This document shows positions 1 to 5,286 of a stretch of 5,286 bases of DNA, piece after piece. The stretch spans positions 1-5,286 of the forward strand of contig JAJQJO010000283.1 in the NCBI GenBank assembly GCA_021323495.1, read 5' to 3'. How positions within the stretch are numbered: position 1 is the first letter of the stretch; the number at the start of each line of letters is the position of its first letter. The notes beneath the pieces are model-generated. The model saw only the letters and a list, made by a program, of their open reading frames with translations. It made no database searches and had not been told where the DNA came from. Made by a program: the position numbers and the translations under genes. The stretch is from Cellvibrio sp. Lineage in GTDB: Bacteria > Pseudomonadota > Gammaproteobacteria > Pseudomonadales > Cellvibrionaceae.

Positions 1-45
1 GGTGTGGCGCGTATTATAAAATTCAGGTGAATAAAATTTCCCGGA

Positions 46-2322
46 TTAAAACCACCACTCCGGCAGTAAGGATTTTATCGCTGCCTGGTTAAACCGTTGG
101 TCTAACAGCCATACATAACCATTATCCGAGGTGGTGCGAATGACGCGGCCTGCCGCCTGGATAACTTTTTGGATGCCAGGGTAGGTGTAAGTAAAATCAT
201 AACCCTGGCCAAATTTATCTTGCATGATGGTGCGCAGGTGTTCATTGATTGGATTAATTTGGGGTAGACCGAGCGTAGCGATAAATGCGCCTTTGAGTGC
301 ATCGCCGGCCAAATCGATTCCTTCGCTAAACGCACCGCCCAATACCGCCAGTCCCAATAAGTTATCCTGTCGGTTAAATTGTTCGATAAAAATTTCGCGG
401 TCTTGCTCGCTCATGTAGCGGGATTGCACAACAAGCTCAATACCAGTTTCCCCAAGCTGTGCGCGCAAATAAGTTTCTGTTTGCTGCAAAAACTCATAAC
501 TGGAAAAAAATACCAGCGCATTGCCAGGGGTTTGTTGTAATTGCTGATAAACGATGTCGCAGAGCGGTTTGATTGCTGCGGCGCGGTCGCGGAAACGGGT
601 TGATAAATGGTTGGCAATATTGACGGACAGTTGTTGTTTATGAAATGGTGAAGGGACCTTCACGTGGACTGAGTCGTCGGGTAAACCCAGCAGGGTTTGG
701 TAGTAGTGCGCAGGGTGCAGGGTGGCCGAAAAATAACAGGCACAGTGCGCAAAATTAAGCCGTGCCGCCAGGTGGCGTGCGGGAACCAGATTCCTGAGCG
801 TCAGGATTTCTGCTTTTGTACCTATAGCTTGCATATCGACACAAAAGTCTTCATCAAATATTTCAACGATGCGTTGATAATTAAGTGCAGCGAAAAAGCA
901 ATCCTGGGCCGGGCTGTCCTGGATCGGGTGATCGGGATTTTGTTGCAAGAATTCGATATAGCGATTGGTAAATTCCTCCAGTGCCATGCCCAGCTTTTCG
1001 GGCAATAACGCCAGACGCATATAGTTATCGGCGGTAGCGGGAATGCCTTTCAGGAGCGAGAGCCAGGCTTTATTAATTTTTTCCAGCGATTTTTTTATCG
1101 GTTCCGGTGCAATTTTTTTGGCGGACAGTAACCTGGCGCGATCCAATTCCGCGCTATACATGCTGCGGCCGCGCTCGATTAAATTGTGGCTTTCATCGAC
1201 CAGCAAACACGGCTTCCATTCAAATTCGATAGTCAACCCCAGCAGCAGCGGAGTGCCGTCAAAATAATAATTTACATCAGCTACTACTATATCTACCCAG
1301 CGCGCCATTTCCATGCCCAGGTAAAAAGGGCAGATAGTAAATTGCGCGGCAAGTTGATTGAGTGCTTGTTTATCCAGCAGCGGAATCGCACAAGCCGCTT
1401 GCCGCGCGGCTGCCAACTTGGAGTAAAAATCCAGGGCGTATGGGCAGGAATCGCCGCGACATTTTTTGTCCGGCTCGAGGCACGATTTTTCCTGAGCGGT
1501 TAGCTCCAGGGCGCGCAGTGGCACCGGGTGTGTTTTATCGCTGGCGATCAATTCGATATTGTCCAGCGCTAACTGTTTAGCTGTTGTTTTCGCCGTGAGA
1601 TAAAAAATTTTATCTACTGGTGTGCGTGGCATGGCTTTGAGGGTAGGAAACAATGCAGCGAGGGTTTTGCCGGTGCCGGTAGGGGCTTCAGCCATCACCA
1701 CGCGGCCGGTAGCGGCCGCTTTATAAACGGCTTCTGCCATTACCCGTTGCGCGGGGTGCATTGTGCCGTAGGGAAATTGCAGCTGCTCCAGCCAATGATG
1801 GAGTTGTTGTTGACGCAAGCTCAGTTGGTCCTGCCAGGCGCAATATTGTTCGGCGAGTTGCTCAAAATATTGTTTGAGTTCGTCCGCGCTCCAGGTTTCC
1901 TCCAACGGATATTCCTGTTCATCGGCCAGCTCAAAATAAATCAGCGTTAAATTGATTTCCTCACAACCGTGTTGTGCACAGTAAAGCCAGCCATAACATT
2001 TTGCCTGTGCCCAATGCAGCTCGCGATGGTTGGCAGGGATGCGCTCGACATCGCCGTAAAACGTTTTTATTTCTTCAATGCAATGCCGTTGCGGATCATA
2101 ACCATCGGCGCGGCCACGGAAAGTAATATCGCCATAGGTGATGCTCAAGCTGAGTTCAGCCTGATAATCCTGGTGGCGTTTAGCGGACACTTTTTGATGT
2201 CCCTCAATACCTTCCTGCCCACTGGGCGCGGGGGTAAAACGTCGGTCAAGGCTGCCGCTTTTTGCGGCAAATTCCACCAGTGTGCGGATGGCAACCGTTT
2301 TCGGTTTACTGCCAGCGGACAT
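46..2322 (-). CDS. DinG/XPD-type Fe-S DNA helicase with N-terminal Cas4/RecB-like nuclease domain
   Basis: Predicted superfamily 2 ATP-dependent DNA helicase of the Rad3/XPD/DinG group, 758 aa from the ATG at 2322. Residues about 1-180 look like a PD-(D/E)XK nuclease of the Cas4/RecB type: EGHQ (H42), GRADGYD (D73), EEIKT (E84, K86) and QAKCY (Q106, Y110). Helicase motifs follow in order: Walker A APTGTGKT (213-220), four cysteines fitting a 4Fe-4S domain (C281, C288, C293, C331), DESH box (376-379), SAT (532-534), GGAFSEGIDL (662-671) and QAAGRVIR (722-729). An in-frame TTG at 2355 would add 11 residues. I prefer the ATG because GAGGTG lies 6 nt upstream. The start overlaps the end of the FAN1-type gene by 17 nt, which suggests translational coupling. 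DinG-family helicases unwind 5'-3' and act in DNA repair. The helicase assignment is secure; nuclease activity is inferred from motifs. Confidence 0.93.
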   Translation of the reverse strand: MSAGSKPKTVAIRTLVEFAAKSGSLDRRFTPAPSGQEGIEGHQKVSAKRHQDYQAELSLSITYGDITFRGRADGYDPQRHCIEEIKTFYGDVERIPANHRELHWAQAKCYGWLYCAQHGCEEINLTLIYFELADEQEYPLEETWSADELKQYFEQLAEQYCAWQDQLSLRQQQLHHWLEQLQFPYGTMHPAQRVMAEAVYKAAATGRVVMAEAPTGTGKTLAALFPTLKAMPRTPVDKIFYLTAKTTAKQLALDNIELIASDKTHPVPLRALELTAQEKSCLEPDKKCRGDSCPYALDFYSKLAAARQAACAIPLLDKQALNQLAAQFTICPFYLGMEMARWVDIVVADVNYYFDGTPLLLGLTIEFEWKPCLLVDESHNLIERGRSMYSAELDRARLLSAKKIAPEPIKKSLEKINKAWLSLLKGIPATADNYMRLALLPEKLGMALEEFTNRYIEFLQQNPDHPIQDSPAQDCFFAALNYQRIVEIFDEDFCVDMQAIGTKAEILTLRNLVPARHLAARLNFAHCACYFSATLHPAHYYQTLLGLPDDSVHVKVPSPFHKQQLSVNIANHLSTRFRDRAAAIKPLCDIVYQQLQQTPGNALVFFSSYEFLQQTETYLRAQLGETGIELVVQSRYMSEQDREIFIEQFNRQDNLLGLAVLGGAFSEGIDLAGDALKGAFIATLGLPQINPINEHLRTIMQDKFGQGYDFTYTYPGIQKVIQAAGRVIRTTSDNGYVWLLDQRFNQAAIKSLLPEWWF

Positions 2323-3979
2323 AACACACCTCGGCGGGAATCCGGTGTAGGGCAAAATAATCCAGCCACCGCTGTTGGTTATCCTGGATGCGATCGCCCG
2401 GGCCTTTTACTTCCACCATGCGATAGGTGTTTTGTGCCGGATAAAACTGGATCAGGTCCGGCAAACCACTACGGTTGTTTTTAATATCAAATAACAACCG
2501 CTCAAAGATAAGTTTTAAATGGCTTGCCGGAATTGACTGGAGGGCGATATCGAGTAAATCGCTGGTCAAAAATGACCAGTTTACAAAATGATTGGCAATG
2601 CCTTGTTTTTCACTCCAGGTTTGGCGAAGTACATGATGATATTGATCCGTCTCTAACAATTCATGGAGCCTGGCGATGCCGGGGCGATTGGCGACAAAGT
2701 TTTCCTGATACATATCCAGCGGTGCGGCCTGGAAGGGGTTGGCGAACGCGCTTTCAATACCGCGAAACATTTCCGGCCATAACCACAAACCAAATAATCC
2801 GCCGAGCAACGCATTTTCTGCGTAGACACAAGGCGCATCGGCACTATCAAGTGCAAGCCGTACCACTTCTTCCACGCGCAGGGCATTGCCTTGTTCATCC
2901 AGTATTTGTTGCAATTCCAGGTGGTGCGTGCAGGTAACGGCAGGTGCATGTTTTGCAAAGGTGAGGTTTAATTTTTTCGCCAGCCGGGGCGCCATGCGGC
3001 GCGCTACCTGGAGTTCCTGTTCGTCCAATGGGTGCTCAAGCAACAGCGCTAATAAATCCCAGGCTTCGGTATATTTCCCCTGCTTTTCCAGCAGCCGAAT
3101 GCGCCGTTCCCGCGCTGGCGGTAAATGGCTCTGCTCGTACAATGCCATGGCGATTGCATGTTCTTCGGCGCGCTCAAATCCATAGGCAATCTGGTTACAC
3201 AATTTGGCGCGGCGCCGCTGCAATTTTTCATTTGCGCACTGGGCTGGTAATTGTCCGGCGATTCGGATGAGGGTATCGATGGAGCCGTCCGTGTCTAATT
3301 GTTCGCGCAGCTGCACTAGTTGTTGATACTGCTCAAGTTCTTCCCGGCTTTTAAACAGGCGATGCTGGTGGTCGATAGAATAATTTTCATAACGGAATAA
3401 TCCCAAATCCTGCAACACAAATTCGGTGAGATCCTGATAGGCATTGCCAAAGAACAACAGCAATAAATTACTGATAATGGTTTGGTTATCCAGATACCAG
3501 GCATTGCCGAATCGATTATCCGTCCAGTCCGCCCAGCTGCGCGGCTCGATTAATTGCGCGGCCAAGGCCTGCACCAGCAGTTCTTTACGCGCGTGTTTCA
3601 AGCCGGCGAGTTGTGGTGCAAACAAGGCCAGCAATTCCGGTTTGGTCAAGCTATTGGCAAGTACACCCGGATCAAGGGGGGTATGGGTTTGCAATAGCAT
3701 TGATTCAACCAATTGTTGTGCGGCCTGATCGATTGATGTGATTTCGCTGTAGTGCAGTTTATCGCGCCGGAATACGGGCCCCTTGCGGCTGGATAAGCGC
3801 ACCAGTAAACACTGGGCATCGTGGTCCAATTGCCTGAACGATTGGATAAACTGTTGTTCATCACGGGTGAGCAAGTCGGCGTAACGCTCCCATACCCAAT
3901 CCACCAGAAAGCGGAAATTGGTCAGGTAGTAATCAGGGGCGAGATCGGCCTCGGGAATTAAAGGATCATTTTTAACCAA
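2306..3979 (-). CDS. FAN1-type structure-specific nuclease (VRR-NUC domain protein)
   Basis: Bacterial homologue of Fanconi-associated nuclease 1, 557 aa, about the usual length for bacterial members, which lack the ubiquitin-binding zinc finger of the human protein. Residues 17-80 (YYLTNFRFLVDWVWERY and VRLSSRKGPVF) resemble the FAN1 N-terminal region. Residues about 105-145 look SAP-like (DNA binding). About 255-340 is helical and TPR-like. The C-terminal VRR-NUC domain shows GLPDL (D508), EVKGPGD (E523, K525) and QQRW (Q535-W538), the PD-(D/E)XK metal-binding set, and E388 in YAENALLGG matches a conserved family glutamate. Known family activity is 5' flap cleavage and unhooking of interstrand crosslinks. 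The start is TTG at 3979: an upstream in-frame stop (TAA) and the lack of another start codon leave this as the only choice that keeps the N-terminal motif, and CAGG lies 8 nt before it. First gene of an operon with the helicase. Confidence 0.93.
   Translation of the reverse strand: MVKNDPLIPEADLAPDYYLTNFRFLVDWVWERYADLLTRDEQQFIQSFRQLDHDAQCLLVRLSSRKGPVFRRDKLHYSEITSIDQAAQQLVESMLLQTHTPLDPGVLANSLTKPELLALFAPQLAGLKHARKELLVQALAAQLIEPRSWADWTDNRFGNAWYLDNQTIISNLLLLFFGNAYQDLTEFVLQDLGLFRYENYSIDHQHRLFKSREELEQYQQLVQLREQLDTDGSIDTLIRIAGQLPAQCANEKLQRRRAKLCNQIAYGFERAEEHAIAMALYEQSHLPPARERRIRLLEKQGKYTEAWDLLALLLEHPLDEQELQVARRMAPRLAKKLNLTFAKHAPAVTCTHHLELQQILDEQGNALRVEEVVRLALDSADAPCVYAENALLGGLFGLWLWPEMFRGIESAFANPFQAAPLDMYQENFVANRPGIARLHELLETDQYHHVLRQTWSEKQGIANHFVNWSFLTSDLLDIALQSIPASHLKLIFERLLFDIKNNRSGLPDLIQFYPAQNTYRMVEVKGPGDRIQDNQQRWLDYFALHRIPAEVCYVRWQ
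2327..2332 (-). promoter_or_regulatory. Ribosome binding site of the helicase gene
   Basis: GAGGTG on the minus strand, 6 nt before the ATG at 2322, inside the 3' end of the FAN1-type gene. It decides in favour of this ATG over the TTG at 2355, and its position within the upstream coding sequence fits coupled translation. Confidence 0.7.
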
Positions 3980-3987
3980 GCTATTAA

Positions 3988-3991
3988 CCTG
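3988..3991 (-). promoter_or_regulatory. Ribosome binding site of the FAN1-type gene
   Basis: CAGG on the minus strand, 8 nt upstream of the TTG start at 3979. It supports an unusual TTG initiation codon. No ATG or GTG exists between this TTG and the in-frame upstream stop. Confidence 0.55.
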
Positions 3992-4010
3992 TTGAGACTG
4001 CTTGCATCCG

Positions 4011-4034
4011 TCGCACTCTATTTGTTGTGTGCGA
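4011..4034. repeat. Inverted repeat in the FAN1-type gene leader
   Basis: TCGCAC (4011-4016) and GTGCGA (4029-4034) around a 12-nt spacer, about 20 nt upstream of the ribosome binding site of the FAN1-type gene. It could form a small hairpin in the leader RNA or be a protein-binding site. Confidence 0.4.
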
Positions 4035-4056
4035 TACGCGGTTTAAATTCTGTGTG

Positions 4057-4096
4057 CCCCTGCATGGGTTGGCCGGATTCCATAGGCTCGCAGGGG
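4057..4096. repeat. Inverted repeat with nested inner arm
   Basis: CCCCTGC (4057-4063) pairs with GCAGGGG (4090-4096) over 7 bp, and an inner ATGG/CCAT pair extends the structure after an asymmetric bulge. It lies between the LexA box and the FAN1-type gene, so it would be in that operon's leader. There is no T-run next to it, so it is not a plain intrinsic terminator. Confidence 0.45.
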
Positions 4097-4125
4097 AATT
4101 GGCGCAAGTCGTCAAATACTATTGC

Positions 4126-4156
4126 TTGACGTCCGGTCGCGGGCTGACACTATACT
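4126..4156 (+). promoter_or_regulatory. Candidate sigma-70 promoter towards the PEP-CTERM gene
   Basis: TTGACG (4126-4131) and TATACT (4151-4156), each 5 of 6 to consensus, with a long 19-nt spacer. The -10 overlaps the left arm of the LexA box, so LexA binding would block it. Start of transcription would be near 4163, giving a leader of about 225 nt. Confidence 0.4.
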
Positions 4157-4177
4157 GTATATAAGAACAGCAATCGA
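4149..4177 (-). promoter_or_regulatory. Candidate promoter towards the FAN1-type/helicase operon
   Basis: On the minus strand TATAGT (4154-4149) is a 5 of 6 match to a -10 box, directly next to the LexA box, which would then sit between -35 and -10. The -35 position (4177-4172, TCGATT) is poor, so this promoter would be weak or need help. It is proposed mainly because the repair operon needs a promoter here. Other minus-strand candidates (TTGACG 4115-4110 without a good -10) look no better. Confidence 0.3.
4155..4170. promoter_or_regulatory. LexA binding site (SOS box)
   Basis: CTGT-ATATAAGA-ACAG, an exact CTGT-N8-ACAG match with an AT-rich centre. Over the 20-nt E. coli-type consensus (4153-4172) it matches 16 of 20 positions. 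It overlaps promoter hexamers on both strands, the usual place for a LexA operator. Its centre is about 183 nt from the FAN1-type start and 225 nt from the PEP-CTERM start. DNA-repair genes on the left make the nuclease-helicase operon the more logical target, and the E. coli dinG gene is a known damage-inducible relative. Control of the PEP-CTERM gene cannot be excluded. Confidence 0.8.
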
Positions 4178-4185
4178 GTGATTGC
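4170..4185. repeat. Small inverted repeat next to the LexA box
   Basis: GCAATC (4170-4175), GAGT loop, GATTGC (4180-4185): a 6-bp stem starting on the last base of the LexA box. It shares its CAATC/GATTG arms with the larger inverted repeat at 4338-4360. Confidence 0.45.
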
Positions 4186-4226
4186 CCAGACCGTAAAATA
4201 TTGCTCTCGACCTTTCTGTCCCTCCA

Positions 4227-4242
4227 GGGCAAAAACTTGCCC
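4227..4242. repeat. Small inverted repeat in the PEP-CTERM leader
   Basis: GGGCAA (4227-4232), AAAC loop, TTGCCC (4237-4242): a GC-rich 6-bp stem with a 4-nt loop. It is followed by CGTTATTCCC rather than a T-run, so it is not a standard terminator on the plus strand. Confidence 0.4.
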
Positions 4243-4337
4243 CGTTATTCCCGTCTACTGCAAATAGCACTCGGAAAAATGAATTTTTAATATAAAAGTT
4301 ATTTTGGGATCTAACTGATCACCGATATTCTACGCGC

Positions 4338-4360
4338 CACAATCGGAGCGACCGATTGTG
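4338..4360. repeat. Perfect 9-bp inverted repeat upstream of the PEP-CTERM gene
   Basis: CACAATCGG (4338-4346), AGCGA, CCGATTGTG (4352-4360). It ends 13 nt before the Shine-Dalgarno sequence. In RNA it would form a stable hairpin just upstream of the ribosome site; in DNA it has the form of a dimeric operator. A CCGAT at 4322-4326 could pair with the left arm instead, giving an alternative fold. Confidence 0.6.
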
Positions 4361-4373
4361 ATTAATAATTCAT

Positions 4374-4379
4374 AAAGGA
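4374..4379 (+). promoter_or_regulatory. Ribosome binding site of the PEP-CTERM gene
   Basis: AAAGGA, 8 nt upstream of the ATG at 4388, in an A-rich unstructured stretch that follows the inverted repeat. It supports this ATG as the start. Confidence 0.7.
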
Positions 4380-4387
4380 TAAAAAAT

Positions 4388-5071
4388 ATGTTTAAGCGTT
4401 TAGGGTTTCTTGTTGCGTTAATCTGCGCTCCGCTGCCTGCATTGGCGGCAGTAATCAATATTGAATATACCGGCCATATCACCAGTTCAGACATCTCGCT
4501 TTATAGTTATGGGCAACAGGTGTCGGGGAATGTTCAAATTGATCTTTCAAAATCAAATGGCGATGAATTGCCTGAAGATTACAAGTCCCGGTATTCCTCC
4601 TGGACAAATCACGATATGGTGGCTGGCTATAACACGGGTGATACGGGTTATCCCGGCGATACCATTGAGTTGTTTAATAATTCCAACGAAAAGTACGGTG
4701 GCAATTACATCGACTACCTCTGGTTAATGGATTCGATTGTTGTGCCCCTGACTGACGGAAGTTGGGAATATTACAGCTTGCAAATGAGTCTTGGATTCGC
4801 CGGCCTGGATTGGATCAACAACGATAGCCTGGATATTCAGGATACTTTCGTAAATGATTCTTCGGTATTTGACTGGTCGTTCGGTGTTTATGCCTCGGGC
4901 TCTGGTTCATACGATTCCAATGGCGAACTCCGGATGAACAATCTAGCGGCATTCTTTTCCTTTGATTCTGTAAAAATCACCTCTGCCTCTGTGCCTGAAC
5001 CATCAGCATGGTTGCTTTTATTGGCGGGTGTTTTAGGAATAGGGCTGCGCCGTAAATTGGTGCTGCGTTAG
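4388..5071 (+). CDS. PEP-CTERM sorting domain protein, secreted
   Basis: A 227-aa exported protein of unknown function. The N-terminus is a Sec signal peptide: basic MFKR, hydrophobic core, and a likely cut after PALA (residue 20). The C-terminus carries the three parts of a PEP-CTERM sorting signal: VPEP (202-205), a hydrophobic helix (207-220) and a basic RRK cluster (221-223). In known systems an exosortase processes such proteins at the cell envelope, often together with exopolysaccharide production. The mature region is rich in Asp, Asn, Ser, Gly, Tyr and Trp, has no cysteine and appears acidic, as expected of an extracellular beta-rich protein. Residues 26-55 (YTGHITSSD, QQVSGNVQID) resemble the start of many PEP-CTERM proteins. 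No exosortase or polysaccharide gene is visible here, so its processing enzyme must be elsewhere. Transcribed alone, ending at the terminator at 5107-5137. Confidence 0.9.
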   Translation: MFKRLGFLVALICAPLPALAAVINIEYTGHITSSDISLYSYGQQVSGNVQIDLSKSNGDELPEDYKSRYSSWTNHDMVAGYNTGDTGYPGDTIELFNNSNEKYGGNYIDYLWLMDSIVVPLTDGSWEYYSLQMSLGFAGLDWINNDSLDIQDTFVNDSSVFDWSFGVYASGSGSYDSNGELRMNNLAAFFSFDSVKITSASVPEPSAWLLLLAGVLGIGLRRKLVLR

Positions 5072-5106
5072 TATTTAACGTTGGCGCTATCCGGCGTTAG
5101 CTCAAT

Positions 5107-5137
5107 AAAACGGGCCTCATATGAGGCCCGTTTTTTT
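5107..5137. terminator. Bidirectional Rho-independent terminator
   Basis: A perfect 20-bp palindrome (5111-5130; arms CGGGCCTCAT and ATGAGGCCCG) folds into an 8-bp GC-rich stem with an ATAT loop. It is flanked by AAAA on the left and seven T on the right. It lies between two convergent genes, 35 nt after the PEP-CTERM stop and 16 nt after the stop of the minus-strand partial gene, so it can end transcription from both sides. The T-run is stronger on the plus strand. Confidence 0.92.
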
Positions 5138-5153
5138 GTTCGTTATAGTTACA

Positions 5154-5286
5154 TCAAACCAGGCGCCTGCCTATCTCCAGCGCGGCAAACAATCCCCACG
5201 ACAATGCGAGCAATATCCATGGCAAGCGAGGTTGTGCTTGTATAGTCGGGGTGTCTTCTTTCTCATTGGTTGGTTTTTGCTGGGCC
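5154..5286 (-). CDS. C-terminal fragment of a membrane-anchored protein (partial)
   Basis: The last 43 codons and TGA stop of a minus-strand gene that runs in from the right edge. The visible part begins with a polar, charged linker (QQKPTNEKEDTPTIQAQPR), followed by one hydrophobic helix (LPWILLALSWGLFAALEIG) and the short basic end RRLV. By the positive-inside rule the tail would be cytoplasmic and the linker periplasmic. C-terminal helices ending like this occur in some large membrane-anchored proteins, for example von Willebrand A or glutamine-amidotransferase-like proteins, but the fragment is too short to name a family. The reading frame is open to the edge and ends just before the shared terminator, which supports it as a real gene. 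Confidence 0.6.
   Translation of the reverse strand, partial: AQQKPTNEKEDTPTIQAQPRLPWILLALSWGLFAALEIGRRLV

Larger units (their letters stand above)
3980..4387. other. Divergent intergenic regulatory region
   Basis: These 408 nt separate the minus-strand repair operon from the plus-strand PEP-CTERM gene and contain no convincing coding sequence. They hold a LexA box (4155-4170), promoter-like hexamers on both strands around it, and five inverted repeats (4011-4034, 4057-4096, 4170-4185, 4227-4242, 4338-4360). The stretch 4275-4310 is strongly AT-rich. If transcription starts near the LexA box, both divergent mRNAs would carry long leaders: roughly 160 nt towards the FAN1-type gene and 220 nt towards the PEP-CTERM gene. 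Confidence 0.8.

Noticed and set aside
1..45. Possible end of a convergent plus-strand gene (frame 1 stops with TGA at 28-30) or a terminator after the helicase
   Set aside because: Only nine codons are visible and no strong hairpin with a T-run is present, so neither can be supported.
1969..2484. Plus-strand open frame of 171 codons
   Set aside because: Antisense to the helicase and FAN1-type genes, which have clear family motifs; its translation shows no recognisable domain and no ribosome site was evident.
4018..4083. Minus-strand 21-codon open frame starting with ATG upstream of the FAN1-type gene, a possible leader peptide
   Set aside because: No convincing Shine-Dalgarno sequence and too short to separate from chance; only conservation in relatives would rescue it.
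4100..4116. Possible sigma-54 promoter (TTGGC...), as found upstream of some PEP-CTERM genes
   Set aside because: The GC element at the right distance from GG is missing, so the match to the -24/-12 consensus fails.
4227..4242. Hairpin considered as an intrinsic terminator or attenuator
   Set aside because: No T-run follows the stem on either strand.
4178..4267. Plus-strand 29-codon open frame starting with GTG just after the LexA box, containing four cysteines
   Set aside because: No ribosome binding site and it overlaps two inverted repeats; probably chance.
4388..4447. Lipoprotein signal around the cysteine in the signal peptide
   Set aside because: The residue before Cys13 is Ile, which does not fit a lipobox, and a normal Ala-x-Ala type site follows at residue 20.

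Overview
The window looks like a piece of a gammaproteobacterial chromosome of moderate GC content. Cellvibrio or a relative within Cellvibrionaceae/Pseudomonadales is my best guess. It rests on the protein families present, a gammaproteobacterial-type LexA box and a PEP-CTERM protein, not on any search.

Layout: (1) positions 46-3979 hold a two-gene operon on the minus strand. Its first gene is a FAN1-type structure-specific nuclease with a C-terminal VRR-NUC domain (2306-3979). Its second gene overlaps the first by 17 nt and encodes a large DinG/XPD-type iron-sulfur helicase (46-2322), whose N-terminal ~180 residues look like a Cas4/RecB-type PD-(D/E)XK nuclease. (2) Positions 3980-4387 form a 408-nt divergent intergenic region with a perfect CTGT-N8-ACAG LexA (SOS) box at 4155-4170, promoter-like hexamers and several inverted repeats. 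(3) Positions 4388-5071 on the plus strand encode a secreted PEP-CTERM protein of 227 aa. (4) A strong bidirectional intrinsic terminator lies at 5107-5137. (5) The right edge (5154-5286, minus strand) holds the last 43 codons of a protein ending in a transmembrane helix.

The most interesting reading is that the operon is a DNA-damage repair module: two different PD-(D/E)XK nucleases plus one Fe-S helicase, translationally coupled and probably under SOS control. FAN1 enzymes cut flap structures and unhook interstrand crosslinks. The nuclease-helicase fusion could unwind and trim the product. The LexA box sits in a shared divergent promoter region, so it could also, or instead, control the PEP-CTERM gene. 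The sequence alone does not settle this, because the better -35/-10 pair points towards the PEP-CTERM gene while the functional logic points towards the repair operon.
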